Shown here: piece by piece, positions 1 through 10,992 of the stretch
How the letters are laid out: each line of letters begins with the position of its first letter
How positions within the stretch are numbered: position 1 is the first letter of the stretch
NCBI GenBank assembly: GCA_029783825.1
Contig: JAREIK010000343.1
Location: 3,448,501-3,512,500, forward strand
Direction of reading: 5' to 3'
DNA length: 64,000 nucleotides
DNA from: Sapria himalayana
Lineage: Eukaryota; Streptophyta; Magnoliopsida; Malpighiales; Rafflesiaceae
Position numbers and translations under genes: made by a program
The notes under the pieces: model-generated
Seen by the model: the letters and a program-made list of their open reading frames with translations, nothing else
Database searches by the model: none
Told to the model about the DNA's origin: nothing

Positions 1-879
1 CACATCTAACTAGTATATTTTTGATATATTATCAATGAAATAAGGATCTATATTGGAATCATCTTGACAATTAGACAAATTCATGATAATCAAAATAAAT
101 CTTATCTTAATGTGATCTACCATTCTATTTGTTCATGTCTTCACATGCAATCAATAACAAACCTTCTTAAAATTATGATTCTAGCTCTTGAATGAGATGA
201 TGTCATGTAATTAGAATGAATGAGATAATATCTCAGAAAGAAACATAAATATCCTAGTAAGCTCATCAAGAAAAAAAAATTAACACAAAAGCACAACAAA
301 ACTTATAAAATCGAATGAGTAAGTAGAGCTCTTTTAACCCTTTTGAAAAGTAATCAAAAAATCAAGATCATAGAGATTGATTACAGACTAATCTAGCTCC
401 TCGTTAGGCTGGACTCTAGTCTGAGCGAGCTAAGGAAAACTCAACATAGTATAAATGCAAAATCAATAGCAATTATGTATCTTAGTTTCCAACTCAACAT
501 AAGCAAGTACTAAGGAAAACTCATGACCTACCTTGCTATCTGGGCCTCAAGGAAAACTCTAGAATCAACATGAACTAAACTTATTGGTAAATAAAATAAA
601 TTCATAAGAGTGGTCTAACTTTGTACCCAATAAATACAAATATAACTAATATATGTCTCTCTCTACTAATTGATGGTCTAATATATGAGACTAATAGTAA
701 GAAAGAAAAAATAATGAGTTCAAGTATAATTTCTTGAATCTCGAGTTTTCTAAGCTCATTAAAAAATGAGTATATAATCTCTGGTCCTTATTATTGACAG
801 AAAATATAGTATATAATCTCATGGTCATATAATAAGTATTGAATTTATTTGACATATATTATAATATATTGTCACTCCT

Positions 880-1400
880 TATTTTTTTAATATTATTATC
901 AAATTAATTTTTATTATTTTTATGAAATATCTGGAAAATAAAAAATATTTATAATTTATCACACTAGATATATACTCATGTATATCATCAACAATAACAA
1001 ATAAAAATAATCAATCATCTAAAATATTCTCTATTAGATCTTCATACATCTAAATGTAAAAGATCTAATGGGTGATTACTCATATTAGACTGATATGCAT
1101 GATATAAAATTTTGATATATTTTTCTAACTAACATATCTCGACCTCTGAGATAAAAATAAGCTCAAAAAAGTATTTTCAACTTCGTTATTAATAAGTGAC
1201 CAAGCAAAGAATGTACAAATAAAAGATTCAACAAACTCAAACATCTAGAAAGAATAATCATAACTACAAGAAATAAAAAATAAAAAAAATAAAAAAAATA
1301 AAATAATAAATGAAATAATAATAATAAATAAATAAAAACTTCAAGAAATAACAACATTTCAAATGGAGTCTTCATCGGTATTACTCAATTCTACAAAAAA
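880..1400 (-). mobile_element. Ty1/copia relic (GAG-pre-integrase and integrase start)
   Basis: Read on the minus strand, a broken frame shows HSLLGH near 1200, like the GAG-pre-integrase motif of copia elements. After several stops comes HLDVW near 1060 and YTWVY near 970, as at the start of the copia integrase core. It is strongly decayed and no LTR was seen. It has the same orientation as the ARF gene around it. Confidence 0.5.
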
Positions 1401-1814
1401 ATATTAATAAAAATAAAAATAAAATCAAAATTAAGTTATTAAAAAAATAACTCACAAGAAATAAACTAATAGAATAATTATAAATAAGTATAACATAGAA
1501 AAATAACAAAGATCCAAATTTAATATTAGCATAAGATACACTTACAAATAAAGAAAGTAATAAATAAAATATAATTATCAATAATATAAATATTTACTCA
1601 TTATCAATAATTCATAAATTTAAAATAAAAATATGAGTAAAATAACTAGTAATACTAAAAAATGATGAATATTTGCTCTTATATCGATAAATCATACTCC
1701 TCTTAAATAAATATAAGTATCATTATGGGTGACTCTATGAGGACCCCCTGATAACTCTAATAGTCAATCTATCTCTTCTAGTATTGTATAAATAAGATCA
1801 CTCGTGTGTAAATC

Positions 1815-2050
1815 AACATCACATCACAATGTCAAAAATCAAGCTACCAATTAAAATTAAGATATCAATATATTTAAGATTAAAATAAAGAATTTTTAAT
1901 TTAACTAATGATATATAACCAAACAAAGAATGTACAAGTAAAAATTCATATAGTTCGAGAGAAGACAATTCATTCTGCTCAAACCAAATGAAATAAATAT
2001 ATCTTAAAATCTTCCGATACAATAAACAAAAATTAATTGAAATAAAAATA
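1815..2050 (-). mobile_element. Second Ty1/copia relic (GAG-pre-integrase piece)
   Basis: The minus strand gives LLVHSLFGYISLVKLKILYF, parallel to the relic near 1200. The DNA is similar too: both have 'aagaatgtacaa' followed by related sequence. It may be a second insertion or a diverged duplicate. No other domain is visible. Confidence 0.4.
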
Positions 2051-2391
2051 AAATTAAAAATTAAATTACCTAAAAAAATAACTCACAAAAAAAAACTAAT
2101 AAAATAATCAAAAATAAACATGATACTAAAAAATAACAAATATACAAGATAAATATTATCATATCAAATAAGTTTTCCATTAACTACAAAAATATTTTTA
2201 AAATAAAAAAAAATATGATTAATATAATATAATTACTAATATTATAAATAGTAACTCATATGTCGATAATTAATACGGATGAATGGAGAGTAAGGATATG
2301 AATGAGACGATCAACATGCCTAAAGAAAAAAAAAGTATTTATGATTGTATTAAAGACAAATTTCATATATTTCACTTTATTAAGTATAAAT

Positions 2392-2804
2392 TAGAGGTGT
2401 CAAATGGGTCGGACAGCCCTAGCCCATCACGGCACGATTTGGAACAATACCGCGAGCCAGGCTAGGCTGACCGGCTGACCCTTGGCACGGTTCATGCCAT
2501 GCTGGGCATAAATGATTCGTGCCTCATACCAGGTCAGGCATGGCCCGTGTGCCTGGCCCGATGGCACAATAAACCTGCCTGGGGACCTAGCTGGGTATTT
2601 TTTAATCTAGCTAGAAAACTAAGTACAAACCGGCCTAATCCGACAAGTCCATGCACGACCCAGCACGACTCGAGTATGAGTTGAGCCGACAAGTCGTGCC
2701 TAGTTAGCACGGCACAATTACTACACAGAGCAATGTCGAGAAACAACATGATGACCTGATTGGGCCACCAAAAATGGGTTGGGCCGGCCCATTTGTCACC
2801 TTTA
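2392..2804. mobile_element. hAT MITE, 413 bp, perfect 8-bp target duplication
   Basis: The left end is TAGAGGTGTCAAATGGGTC and the right end is the inverted GGCCCATTTGTCACCTTTA. It is flanked on both sides by gtataaat (2384-2391 and 2805-2812), a perfect 8-bp target site duplication typical of hAT. The inside is rich in GGCACGG-type motifs and has no transposase, so it is non-autonomous. It lies in the presumed ARF intron 8. Confidence 0.88.
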
Positions 2805-3056
2805 GTATAAATATCACAGTAGATAAACTTTATAAGAATCTCTTTCAGTGATCCGACAAGTCCATGCACGACCCAGCACGACTCGGGTATGAGTTGAGCC
2901 GACAAGCCGTGCCTAGTTAGCACGGCACAATTACTACACAGAGCAATGTCGAGAAACAACATGATGACCTGATTGGGCCACCAAAATGGGTCGGGCCGGC
3001 CCATTTGACACATTTAGTATAAATATCACAGTAGATAAACTTTATAAGAATCTCTT
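2638..3056. repeat. Tandem duplication (213 bp) of the MITE right half plus flank
   Basis: Sequence 2638-2844 is repeated at 2851-3056 with about 98 percent identity by eye. The unit covers the right half of the MITE, its right target duplication and about 40 bp of flank. The junction carries a few extra bases (tcagtg). The duplication happened after the MITE inserted, because the target duplication is copied too. Confidence 0.88.
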
Positions 3057-3280
3057 GATAATTCTAAAATTATATTGTTTTAGAAAACTAAAATTCATAT
3101 GATTAATTTCAATAATACAAAAAATATACAATAATGATGATTAGATGAACTCTTTTAGTGAGCCCACTAAAAGTGGTAGGTGGTAGAAGATTCAGTGGTC
3201 AAGAAAGTAACTATGCTAGTTATGATTTATGGATACAAATTGACCTCGGGTGTTCAAGAATATAAAACATGTAAGGAAAC

Positions 3281-6200
3281 CTGGGATTATAAAAAATAGT
3301 GAATGGACTATAATTTGCAGCAGCATGTGCTGCAGCAGCCAGAACACCAATGTGCATGCTATCAGCAGACAGCACTGATGAAGGTAGTGCTGTTTGTTGG
3401 CGGTTCGCGCGCCTGACACCCACCAATAATTGAGACTTCTCATCCCTACAAAGCATAATCATAATGGCAGTCAGGGAGAACAAAAGCAAGCTGCGAACTT
3501 CGACTTCCCTTGTTCGACATTTTCACGCAGAGTTGAAGGCGCGCGATTTACCTGATGAAGAGAACAGCATCACCTGATTTCAGCCTTTTTGAACTCACAA
3601 ATAGGCTCCAGCCAGTTGTCAGAAGGTGCCTTTTTGGCTGCCCTGTGTATCAGAAACAAGAAAAAGAAAATCACAACCCACAACCCATCAATATCGGAGG
3701 TCATAAGTAGTACCCAATGAACAACACTCCTACTTGACAAAAAAACTAAGAGAAATTAATATTTTGACAATCTTACTTCTGAAAATCAAAAATACAAAGA
3801 CATTTGCACTATCACATCAAATATAACATTCAATACATAAAAGCAACACAATAACTTTTCTGATTATCAACCATCACTAATATATTTAATCTCATAAGAA
3901 CTCTAAAGTTAAATATGTTATGTCGTGATCATTATTAAGATGATTAATCAGTGTGAAAATTTGCCTTATGCATCTATCATGAGGTTGATAAGAGAGGATT
4001 GGGGGGAGGGTGGAAAAAAATTCAAAAAAAAAAAAAAAAAAATCAAAACATTATTCTGATCCAAATATTTTAAACTTTAAAATTTGAAATATATCTAGTA
4101 TATTTGTTTTTGTGTAATCACATATACAATCTATCAATCTTGATAATAAAAAATTATTATGAAAAATATTTTGAAATTAAATATGCTTGATCACAATCAT
4201 TACTGAGATGATTGATCCGTGTAAAAATTTATCTTATGCATCTATCCTAAGGTTGGTAAGAGTGAATTGTGGGATGATAGAAAAAAATTTTAAAAAAAAA
4301 CCATCACAGTATTATTCTGATCCAAATATTTTTGATAATTTTTTATTATCAATCTTGATAATAAAAAATTATTATGAAAAATATTTTGAAATTAAATATG
4401 CTTGATCACAATCATTACTGAGATGATTGATCCGTGTAAAAATTTATCTTATGCATCTATCCTAAGGTTGGTAAGAGTGAATTGTGGGATGATAGAAAAA
4501 AATTTTAAAAAAAAACCATCACAGTATTATTCTGATCCAAATATTTTTGATAATTTTTTATTATCAATCTTGATAATAAAAAATTATTATGAAAAATATT
4601 TTGAAATTAAATATGCTTGATCACAATCATTACTGAGATGATTGATCCGTGTAAAAATTTATCTTATGCATCTATCCTAAGGTTGGTAAGAGTGAATTGT
4701 GGGATGATAGAAAAAAATTTAAAAAAAAAACCATCACAGTATTATTCTGATCCAAATATTTTTAACTTCAAAATTTGAAATAGATCTAGAGTAAGAGTTT
4801 TTGTGCAATCACATATACAACTCATCAATCTTGATGATAAAAATTATTATGAAAAATATTTTGAAATTAAAAATATTCGGATCAGAATAATATTATGATG
4901 GTTGATGATCAAAGAAATCATATGCTGCATTTATGTATTAAAAATCATGCTTTGATGTGATAGCAAATGTCTTCATCTAAGAGCGGTGGGTCTCAAATTC
5001 AAGATTTATTAAAGAGTGGTTGGTCCCAATTGCATGTGCAAATTGCAAGCAGGAGGGAAGTAATAGAAAAACATCAAGAACATAAAATGTGGAAAAAAAA
5101 GAGGGAAAATTCACCACGGTATATGTGGCGAAAGGACCAGGTATTTTCGTGCAAATCCCTCACAATGAGTTCTTGAGTGGGAGGCTGAACTGAGTAATCC
5201 TGAAACAAGAATGAAGTATGTGTTTCTCTCAGAAACTGTTCATCGAGGAGACCAAAACAGAGGGGGGGGGGGGGGGGGGGGACAAGCTCACCAATGGAGG
5301 AAAGAGCTTTTCTGCTGCCCTTCTAGGCACAGAAAACCCACCATGTGTGCTTGTATCACTCGCAGTCAAGGTTTTGCAGAAGAACACTGCTGGGTGCTTG
5401 TTGGGCTTCAATCCAAAATCTGGCGTTGGGTAAGCATCGTTCTCCTTCAAATGGAATAAATGTTATTACTTATATCCGAGCATTTTTACAGATCCAGGGC
5501 CAGAGCAGAGAGAGAGTAGTCCAGCTCTACATCTTACTGAGTTCACTGGCTGAAGGCTCATTTGGGCATAGACTTCATCAGTCTCCTTATCAGCCTGTCA
5601 GGCACAAAGTGATGATCCAACAGAAGGGGAGGCAGTGGCCAAGTGGGTGGGCAAACAACAAATTAGAAGTCTTTCTTACATGGAGTGTGAGATTGTGAAC
5701 TTGGCAGAGCAGCTCGGATGGAAGATTTGGGTAGTTAGGAATCTGCAAGGTAGCTGTTCTTTTAGTGGAGACCGCAACCTGTTCGTCGAAATAACCATGA
5801 AAGAAAATATCAGCTCTCTTTATTCAATAAAAATCCAAACCAAATTTACAGGTGTGTAATGTAGCCGCTGGTGGGACCCACTCGACATCGGTCCCCGGGC
5901 AGCCCACCCGAGTGCTGCCGGATTGCCCGGCCCAACCATCAAGCATACTGTCATATGATCCACTCATCATCAGAATCACATCAGATCTCATGAATCCCCG
6001 GGCACATGATTGTTTGTGCTATATATATAATTTATTTTTTACTTAATAATCTATTTTAATATTTTCATGTAAGTACAAGAAAGGAAATATTAAAAACCCG
6101 GGGATGCAGCAGTAGCACAATGACGGAGGTCTCGCTGACCAACCTGTTTCGGTTAAATGAACCGGATATTTATTTTTGTATAAAATGATTTGTATTTATT

Positions 6201-8645
6201 TTTCGGGAGGCTGTTTTTGACCCGATTGAACTGTTCATCATCCATCTCCTCTCTCTGCGCGATTTCGCGACTGCCGAATGCTGTATACTGTAAGACGTTC
6301 TATTTTGGTTTTAATCTGTAACGCATAAGCATTTTCTGGTGGAGGTAGCTAGTCATACTGAGCGACTAGCGAACCACGTTATTTTCTGTGTTGAATTCTC
6401 GTTTTTTGATTCTGTCGTGGATGCTGTTGGATTGAGATACACACATTACTTGTTTCTATGTTTCTGTTATTTTCTGTTTCTTAATCTCACTACCCGTGGA
6501 AGCGCAATTACCCAACAGTTTGTAATTTGATTAGGAGAGAATAAATTATTAAATAAATTTAATTATTTAATTTATCAATCATCAAAATATATAATCTACA
6601 AATCTCTGAGTTTCATCTTAATATAAAAATAATTAAATAATAAGAAAACATAGTGATTAATAAGAATTTTAAAAAACTATAGCAATAAAAAAAATGGCTT
6701 GGTAGATATTAAAAAAATTATTGTTCTATTTAAAATAAAGGTTAATCAAATATTTTTTAAATATATTGTACTATACAAAATGTATGCAAATTCAACATAT
6801 TAGAGAAAAATTTATATTAAAAATTGATATAAAAAAAGCAAAACAATATTACAATGAACCCAAAATATAAAACCAAATATATAATTTTTTAAAAAAAAAA
6901 GATCAAAGAAAAAATTAATATTAATCATTACCACTAAGATGGTGTTTGTTTTTTTTACTTAATACTGAATAAACTTTTTTTAAGTTTAATACTAAATGAT
7001 ACTTAATAATGTTATATAATAAGTTATTTATTTTTTAATATTGGGTAATTAGTAGGGATAGTAACGAGATAAAATTAAAAAAAAAAATGAGCTGGGTTAG
7101 AGGTGTCAAACGGGCCGGGCAAGCCCGGCCCGACATAGTTCAATCGTGCCCGTGCCAAGCACGGCACGCTACAATTCAGTGTCTCAGCCCATCGTGTTGT
7201 GCCGGCACGTGGGCACAGCACACATGACCACGCACCGAACATGATCAATACAAGCCGATACCCGACAGACGAAGCTCGCAAAGCCCCAAAAGGGTAAAGA
7301 TGCATGGCAGAGCGGCTACGCTCGGCCAAAACCCTAATTTTTTTGAAAAACTAGGATTTTGTCTGACCTGAATTAGGCCAAACCTAGCATTTTTCGGGCC
7401 GCGTGTCCTTGTCGGGCCAACACAGTACAGTAACCGTGCCTGGCCCGGCACTGTAGCCCAGTTGGGCAACCTAAAATTAGGTTGGGTCATGTCGAGCTGG
7501 GTTGAGACGAGGTAGTTTTGTACTAAATCCCTCGTTATCATCAATAATAGTGATTATTATTATCTCAACTCCTTATTAGGTAATAATAAATTTTTTCTTA
7601 TTTTGGCATAAAATAATTTTTTCTGAATATACAAAGTTAAATATTTTAATTTTTCTATTCATAAATTTAAAAAAAAAAATTCAGCATTAAGTTATATATT
7701 TTTTAACAAATAAACAACTGAACAATTAAAGTAAATTACTTTTAAGTGTTAGTAATACAATGTTAATCTAATATTAGTAATACAATGTTAATCTAATATT
7801 AGTAATACAATGTTAATCTAATATATTTTTAAATTAAGATTTCATGATGATAAAAATTGTTAGATTTATTTTATCAAAATATTTTGTTTGAATATTTAAT
7901 TCTATATTTATTTATAGGTTTTATTTTGGGAGCATTTTTCAATTTCTTCATTATAATTTTTTTCCTAATTTTTTTATTATATTTTTGTTCTTCCACCAAT
8001 TAATTTGCAGTATCATAACCAATAAAAATCATTAAAAAGTTCAAATTAAATTTAAAAAAAAAAAATTCACGCTCGCATGGGTGTGACCAAATGTAACTAG
8101 TTAAACAAATTGCAGCACTATGACCAACAAATTTCTTCAAAGGCCAACCAAAGCTGGGCCTGGCCGGGCCAGGCCCCACAGCTATGGCAGCACTAGCATT
8201 GGTTATGATATATTATAAAAATTAAATTAAAAAATCATTGATCGAAATTACTTAAACACCCCTCCAATGAAGATGGGTATTTCCGTAATTTTGACCCAAA
8301 TTTTGATACAGATGCTGAATATTGAAGAAAGGATCTACGAGGCAACCTGTTCGCTGTGACCTTGAGGAAAGTAGTAGGCAAGACTTCCAACCTGGGGCAA
8401 GGAAACCAGGGGACCTGCGCACGCGTGCCAAAGCTCGGAATTCAAGCTCCTCTGATTCCCTAGTTCAAATAAAGCACAAGATCCTTCCAATGATAACACC
8501 AAACATGCTGCCTATACTTACATATTACAGTTATAATAAGAATCAACGAACCAGCTTTGTTCTGAGCATCTTTCAACAGTTTCATGTCCTGTATCAGATT
8601 TCCGTGGCCTCCATAATTCCTAGCCCTCTCTTCCACACGACTCAT
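3281..8645 (-). CDS. ARF5: Auxin response factor, ARF5/MONOPTEROS type (exons 1-8, 3' part missing)
   Basis: Auxin response factors are nuclear transcription factors that bind TGTCTC-type auxin response elements through a plant B3 domain. Eight exons on the minus strand join in frame with GT-AG introns: 8645-8552, 8459-8347, 5778-5680, 5594-5538, 5444-5292, 5199-5115, 3642-3552 and 3445-3281. They encode 285 residues plus two bases of the next codon. Visible landmarks are MKLLKD (residues 21-26), [10 protein letters not shown] (~38-47), FPQGHSEQ ending exon 2, the B3 start [17 protein letters not shown] (142-158), the DNA-contact stretch RGQPKR (200-205), [20 protein letters not shown] (232-251) and FTIFYNP just before the last donor. 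The start ATG at 8645 is the first one directly upstream of MKLLKD. No stop or frameshift breaks the exons, so the gene looks alive. The dimerisation/ancillary, middle and PB1 regions are not in the window. MKLLKD and the B3 sequence favour ARF5 over ARF7/19; the family is certain, the clade probable. Confidence 0.92.
3880..4035 (+). mobile_element. SINE-like copy in ARF intron 6
   Basis: This matches a dispersed repeat seen several times in the window: it starts near 'ctaatatatttaatctcataag', continues with 'aagatgattaatcagtg' and ends 'ggggggagggtgg' followed by an A-rich tail. Better-bounded copies with long target duplications are at 25721-25891 and 26476-26638. Confidence 0.5.
4139..4865 (+). 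repeat. 215-bp tandem repeat, about three copies, in ARF intron 6
   Basis: A unit starting 'cttgataataaaaaattatt' recurs with a spacing of 215 bp (near 4139, 4354 and 4570) and then partly near 4820. The first copies are virtually identical. Each unit contains the core of the dispersed SINE-like repeat seen at 3880-4035, so the array arose by amplifying a SINE piece. Two identical 72-codon frames inside it are by-products of the repetition. Confidence 0.85.
5262..5281 (-). repeat. G20 homopolymer (C20 in the ARF sense strand)
   Basis: Twenty consecutive G on the plus strand lie inside ARF intron 5 (5200-5291), which is only 92 bp long. On the sense strand this is a C20 run close behind the donor. 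Homopolymer length here is prone to sequencing error. Confidence 0.9.
7098..7480. mobile_element. hAT MITE, left terminus clear, right end decayed
   Basis: A clear left end TAGAGGTGTCAAACGGGCC is followed by about 350 bp of GC-rich sequence with gcacggcac and gcccggcac motifs, in otherwise AT-rich DNA. A matching right end is not seen; 'gttgggcaacctaaa' near 7470 may be a degraded one. It lies in ARF intron 2. Confidence 0.6.
7751..7825 (+). repeat. 25-bp tandem repeat, three copies
   Basis: The unit beginning agtaatacaatgttaatcta occurs at 7751, 7776 and 7801 without change. It lies in ARF intron 2. Confidence 0.9.
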
Positions 8646-9834
8646 TTCCACCCGCCGAAGATAAAAATAATGGTGGTGGGGAGGAGGAAGAAGAAGAATG
8701 AGTGATGAAGACTCACAAGTTTCAAGGAGTCGTCTAAGCCGGAACCCGAAGAAATTGGAACAAACGAATCTGGGTTGCACAAAAATGGCCAATAGAAGAG
8801 CACATAAAGGAGGAAAGACCAGAGAGTAAAATTAAGGAACATAACCTGCAAAAAAGAGACCAAAGGTAACTTTTGACGAAGTGGGGGGTCGTGTCATCGC
8901 ATAAAACCAAAAGCCATCATTTCTGCAAGGAAGCACGCCAATCCAGGAACCAGAGTGCCTTCTTTTGCCTGCAGGGCCACTACGCAATCTCTGTTTTCTT
9001 TCTGCATCTCGCTACATCACACCATGTTTATCTTTCTTCTTTCGCTTTCACGAGTAGCAATTAAAGGTGTCTTGTCTCTGCAAAAGTTGTATTTGCTTGA
9101 AAAAGGAACGGTGTGCGTGCTCTTATCCAGCGCTTCCGTTTTCTGTATTTGTGGATTCCGTCGCAGCTTTAAACTGTTCCAAAGAAGGTAATAAAGCGTA
9201 GGCTAGAGAGAGAAGGGTTCTAGGCGAACGAGAAGCGGCAAATACAGTTTGATAACGCGCTGAACGGTCCAGATATCAAGGTCGGAGTGTAGTCATTCAG
9301 CTATGTTTTTCTGGGTTTTAACCAAATTTACGATTCCATGGCCGATGCATCTGTCCCAGTGAAAGAAAAGAAATGGCTGGTGCTAGCTTCGATAGACGAC
9401 GGTCTCAGGTCTTTAAGCCACCGGACACTGCGTCGTACTAACATAAACATATTACTTGGTGAGACTCATCCGTCAATCAAATTTGCTTTAGAGATAAAAG
9501 TAGCTAACCACTGCAACAATAAGGTTTTACTTTTTTTACTCTTCCGATCCAAATTTAGAAGTAGCTCAACCTATAGATGTCGGGCATACCAGGCCTAATT
9601 TAACCGTTAAACTGACCCACCACGGCACTGACCAGAACTATGAATGATTGGGGTCTAGCTGGCCCAAGGTAATTTTCATGTAGTACTTGAAGCTGTATCA
9701 TCATCATAGTTCTATCAGGCCAGGCACATGGGTCAAGATACATGTGACCCATGACTCGTGATTACCTTATGTCAAGCCAATTATGTTGATCGTTACTCAA
9801 GACTCATGATTAATAAAAGGTCATGGGTCATTTT
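8646..9834 (-). promoter_or_regulatory. Upstream region of the ARF gene
   Basis: This is the 1.2 kb upstream of the ARF start and should hold its 5' UTR and proximal promoter. It is less AT-rich than the transposon-filled DNA beyond it. One TGTCTC auxin-response core lies at 9073-9078 on the plus strand. MP-type ARFs are known to feed back on their own transcription, but one hexamer in a kilobase is expected by chance fairly often. A short plus-strand frame (9338-9598) is open but resembles nothing I know. No TATA box could be assigned. Confidence 0.4.
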
Positions 9835-10072
9835 TAGAGGTGTCAAATAGGTCAGGCAGCCCAGGCATAGCCCGAGGTACGACCTAACAAAGTCATACCT
9901 ATCCAGGCACGGCACGGTCTAGAATCGTGCCTAGGCCCATGCCGTGCTGGTCAAGGCACGGCTTGTGCTATGCTAGTCATGGTGTCGAGCTAGGCATGAC
10001 TCAGCTGTCTGGCGTACATTGTCCATAAGCACAGGTACCTACTATGCCTCGGAACTCATACTGACACATCTA
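9835..10072. mobile_element. hAT MITE, 238 bp, bordering a transposase relic
   Basis: The left end is TAGAGGTGTCAAATAGGTC and the right end ...TGACACATCTA. Flanks gtcatttt and atcatatg agree at 5 of 8 positions, a worn target duplication. GGCACGG motifs fill the inside. Sequence right of it is immediately recognisable as hAT transposase relic, so the MITE probably landed in that older element. Confidence 0.75.
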
Positions 10073-10930
10073 ATCATATGGTTAAAATGAAATGAGTAGA
10101 AAATATTTTGATATATATTTTTTCGTGCATGAACAAGCAGTACCAACCTGAATGGCCCACTCATAATAAGTTGAATGAGTTAGTGAGGAAGAAATAACTT
10201 CTTTATTCAGTTAGTGAAGAGGAAATGAATTCTCTATTCAATTAGTGAGGAGGAAATGATTTCTCTATTTAGTTAGTGAAGAGAAGATGACTTCTCTATT
10301 CAGTTAATGAGGAGGAAATGACTTCTCCATTCAGTTAGTGAGGAGGAAATGACTTCTCCATTCAGTTAGTGAGGAGGAAATGACTTCTCCATTCAGTTAG
10401 TGAGGAGGAAATGACTTCTCCATTCAGTTAGTGAGGAGGAAATGACTTCTCCATTCAGTTAGTGAGGAGGAAATGACTTCTCCATTCAGTTAGTGAGGAG
10501 GAAATGACTTCTCCATTCAGTTAGTGAGGAGGAAATGACTTCTCCATTCAGTTAGTGAGGAGGAAATGACTTCTCCATTCAGTTAATGAGGAGGAAATGA
10601 TTTCTCCATTCTGTTAGTGGGGAGGAAATGATTTCTCAATTCAGTTAATAATGAGAAAATAATGTGGTGTACCATCAATAAAGAACAAGTTATCTCAGTA
10701 TTAAGATATCGATTATTATTCAATTCTATCACATAATGATTACAAAAATATTAATATTTTATAATAGTGAAAATTATATGATCCCGTCTATCTCGTGCTT
10801 TCTAAGATTACGAGTGATCTATTGACTTCTTCAGTGTTGAGCGTAGCATCGCAGTCTTTTTTTTTGTTATTATCAGTATAATTTTTGATAGGAGATCAAG
10901 ATTGCGGCCATATATCATCAGGATCATGCT
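10073..10930 (+). pseudogene. hAT transposase relic, C-terminal part, with internal minisatellite
   Basis: The sequence aligns by eye with the C-terminal half of the transposase at 12348-13706. 'cgtgcatgaac' (about 10124) matches 13073 on, the 'tattaagatatcgattattattcaat' area (about 10700) matches 13280 on, and 'gttgagcgtagcatcgcagtct' (about 10838) matches 13418 on. It is frameshifted and full of stops. Its middle has been replaced by a 31-bp minisatellite (10178-10665). It ends shortly before the full-length hAT element. Confidence 0.8.
10178..10665 (+). repeat. 31-bp minisatellite, about 16 copies
   Basis: The unit cagttagtgaggaggaaatg + acttctccatt repeats with a spacing of 31 bp. The central copies (about 10330-10580) are identical and the outer ones diverge. 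The unit corresponds to the transposase codons around ATTCCATTAACCTAGCGAGG in the intact copy (about 13215-13240). The array is therefore an expansion of transposon coding sequence, not an unrelated satellite. Confidence 0.92.
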
Positions 10931-10992
10931 AGAACAAGAGCAGAATAGTTCATAACTAATAAAGGCTTATAGAACTGTCACTGCTAGTGATA

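Larger units (their letters stand above)
1..3280 (-). other. ARF intron 8 (or downstream flank), AT-rich, with copia relics and a MITE
   Basis: The last visible ARF exon ends at 3281 with a proper donor in phase 2, and no later ARF exon is recognisable down to position 1. The stretch is therefore an intron longer than 3.2 kb, or the gene is truncated here. It holds two weak copia relics (about 880-1400 and 1815-2050), a hAT MITE (2392-2804) and a partial tandem copy of that MITE. Positions 1-880 hold only AT-rich sequence I do not recognise. Confidence 0.6.
5779..8346 (-). other. ARF intron 2 (2.6 kb)
   Basis: The donor and acceptor both sit inside the same 12-base string cgaacaggttgc. The intron holds GC-rich sequence near 5870-5950, AT-rich DNA, the left part of a hAT MITE starting at 7098, and a 25-bp triple tandem repeat (7751-7825). 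No coding exon could be recognised inside. Confidence 0.7.

Noticed and set aside
2534..3013. 159-codon minus-strand frame with an internal duplication
   Set aside because: It lies within the MITE and its tandem copy; the repetition explains the protein repeat.
4187..4620. Two identical 72-codon frames
   Set aside because: They come from a 215-bp tandem repeat of SINE-like DNA inside an ARF intron; there is no homology.
9338..9598. 86-codon plus-strand frame starting MADASVPVKEKK
   Set aside because: It has an ATG and is open, but resembles no family I know, has no splice partner, and lies in the ARF upstream region.
10178..10665. Regular 31-bp repeats as a CRISPR array
   Set aside because: The repeats are directly adjacent without unique spacers and lie in plant transposon DNA.
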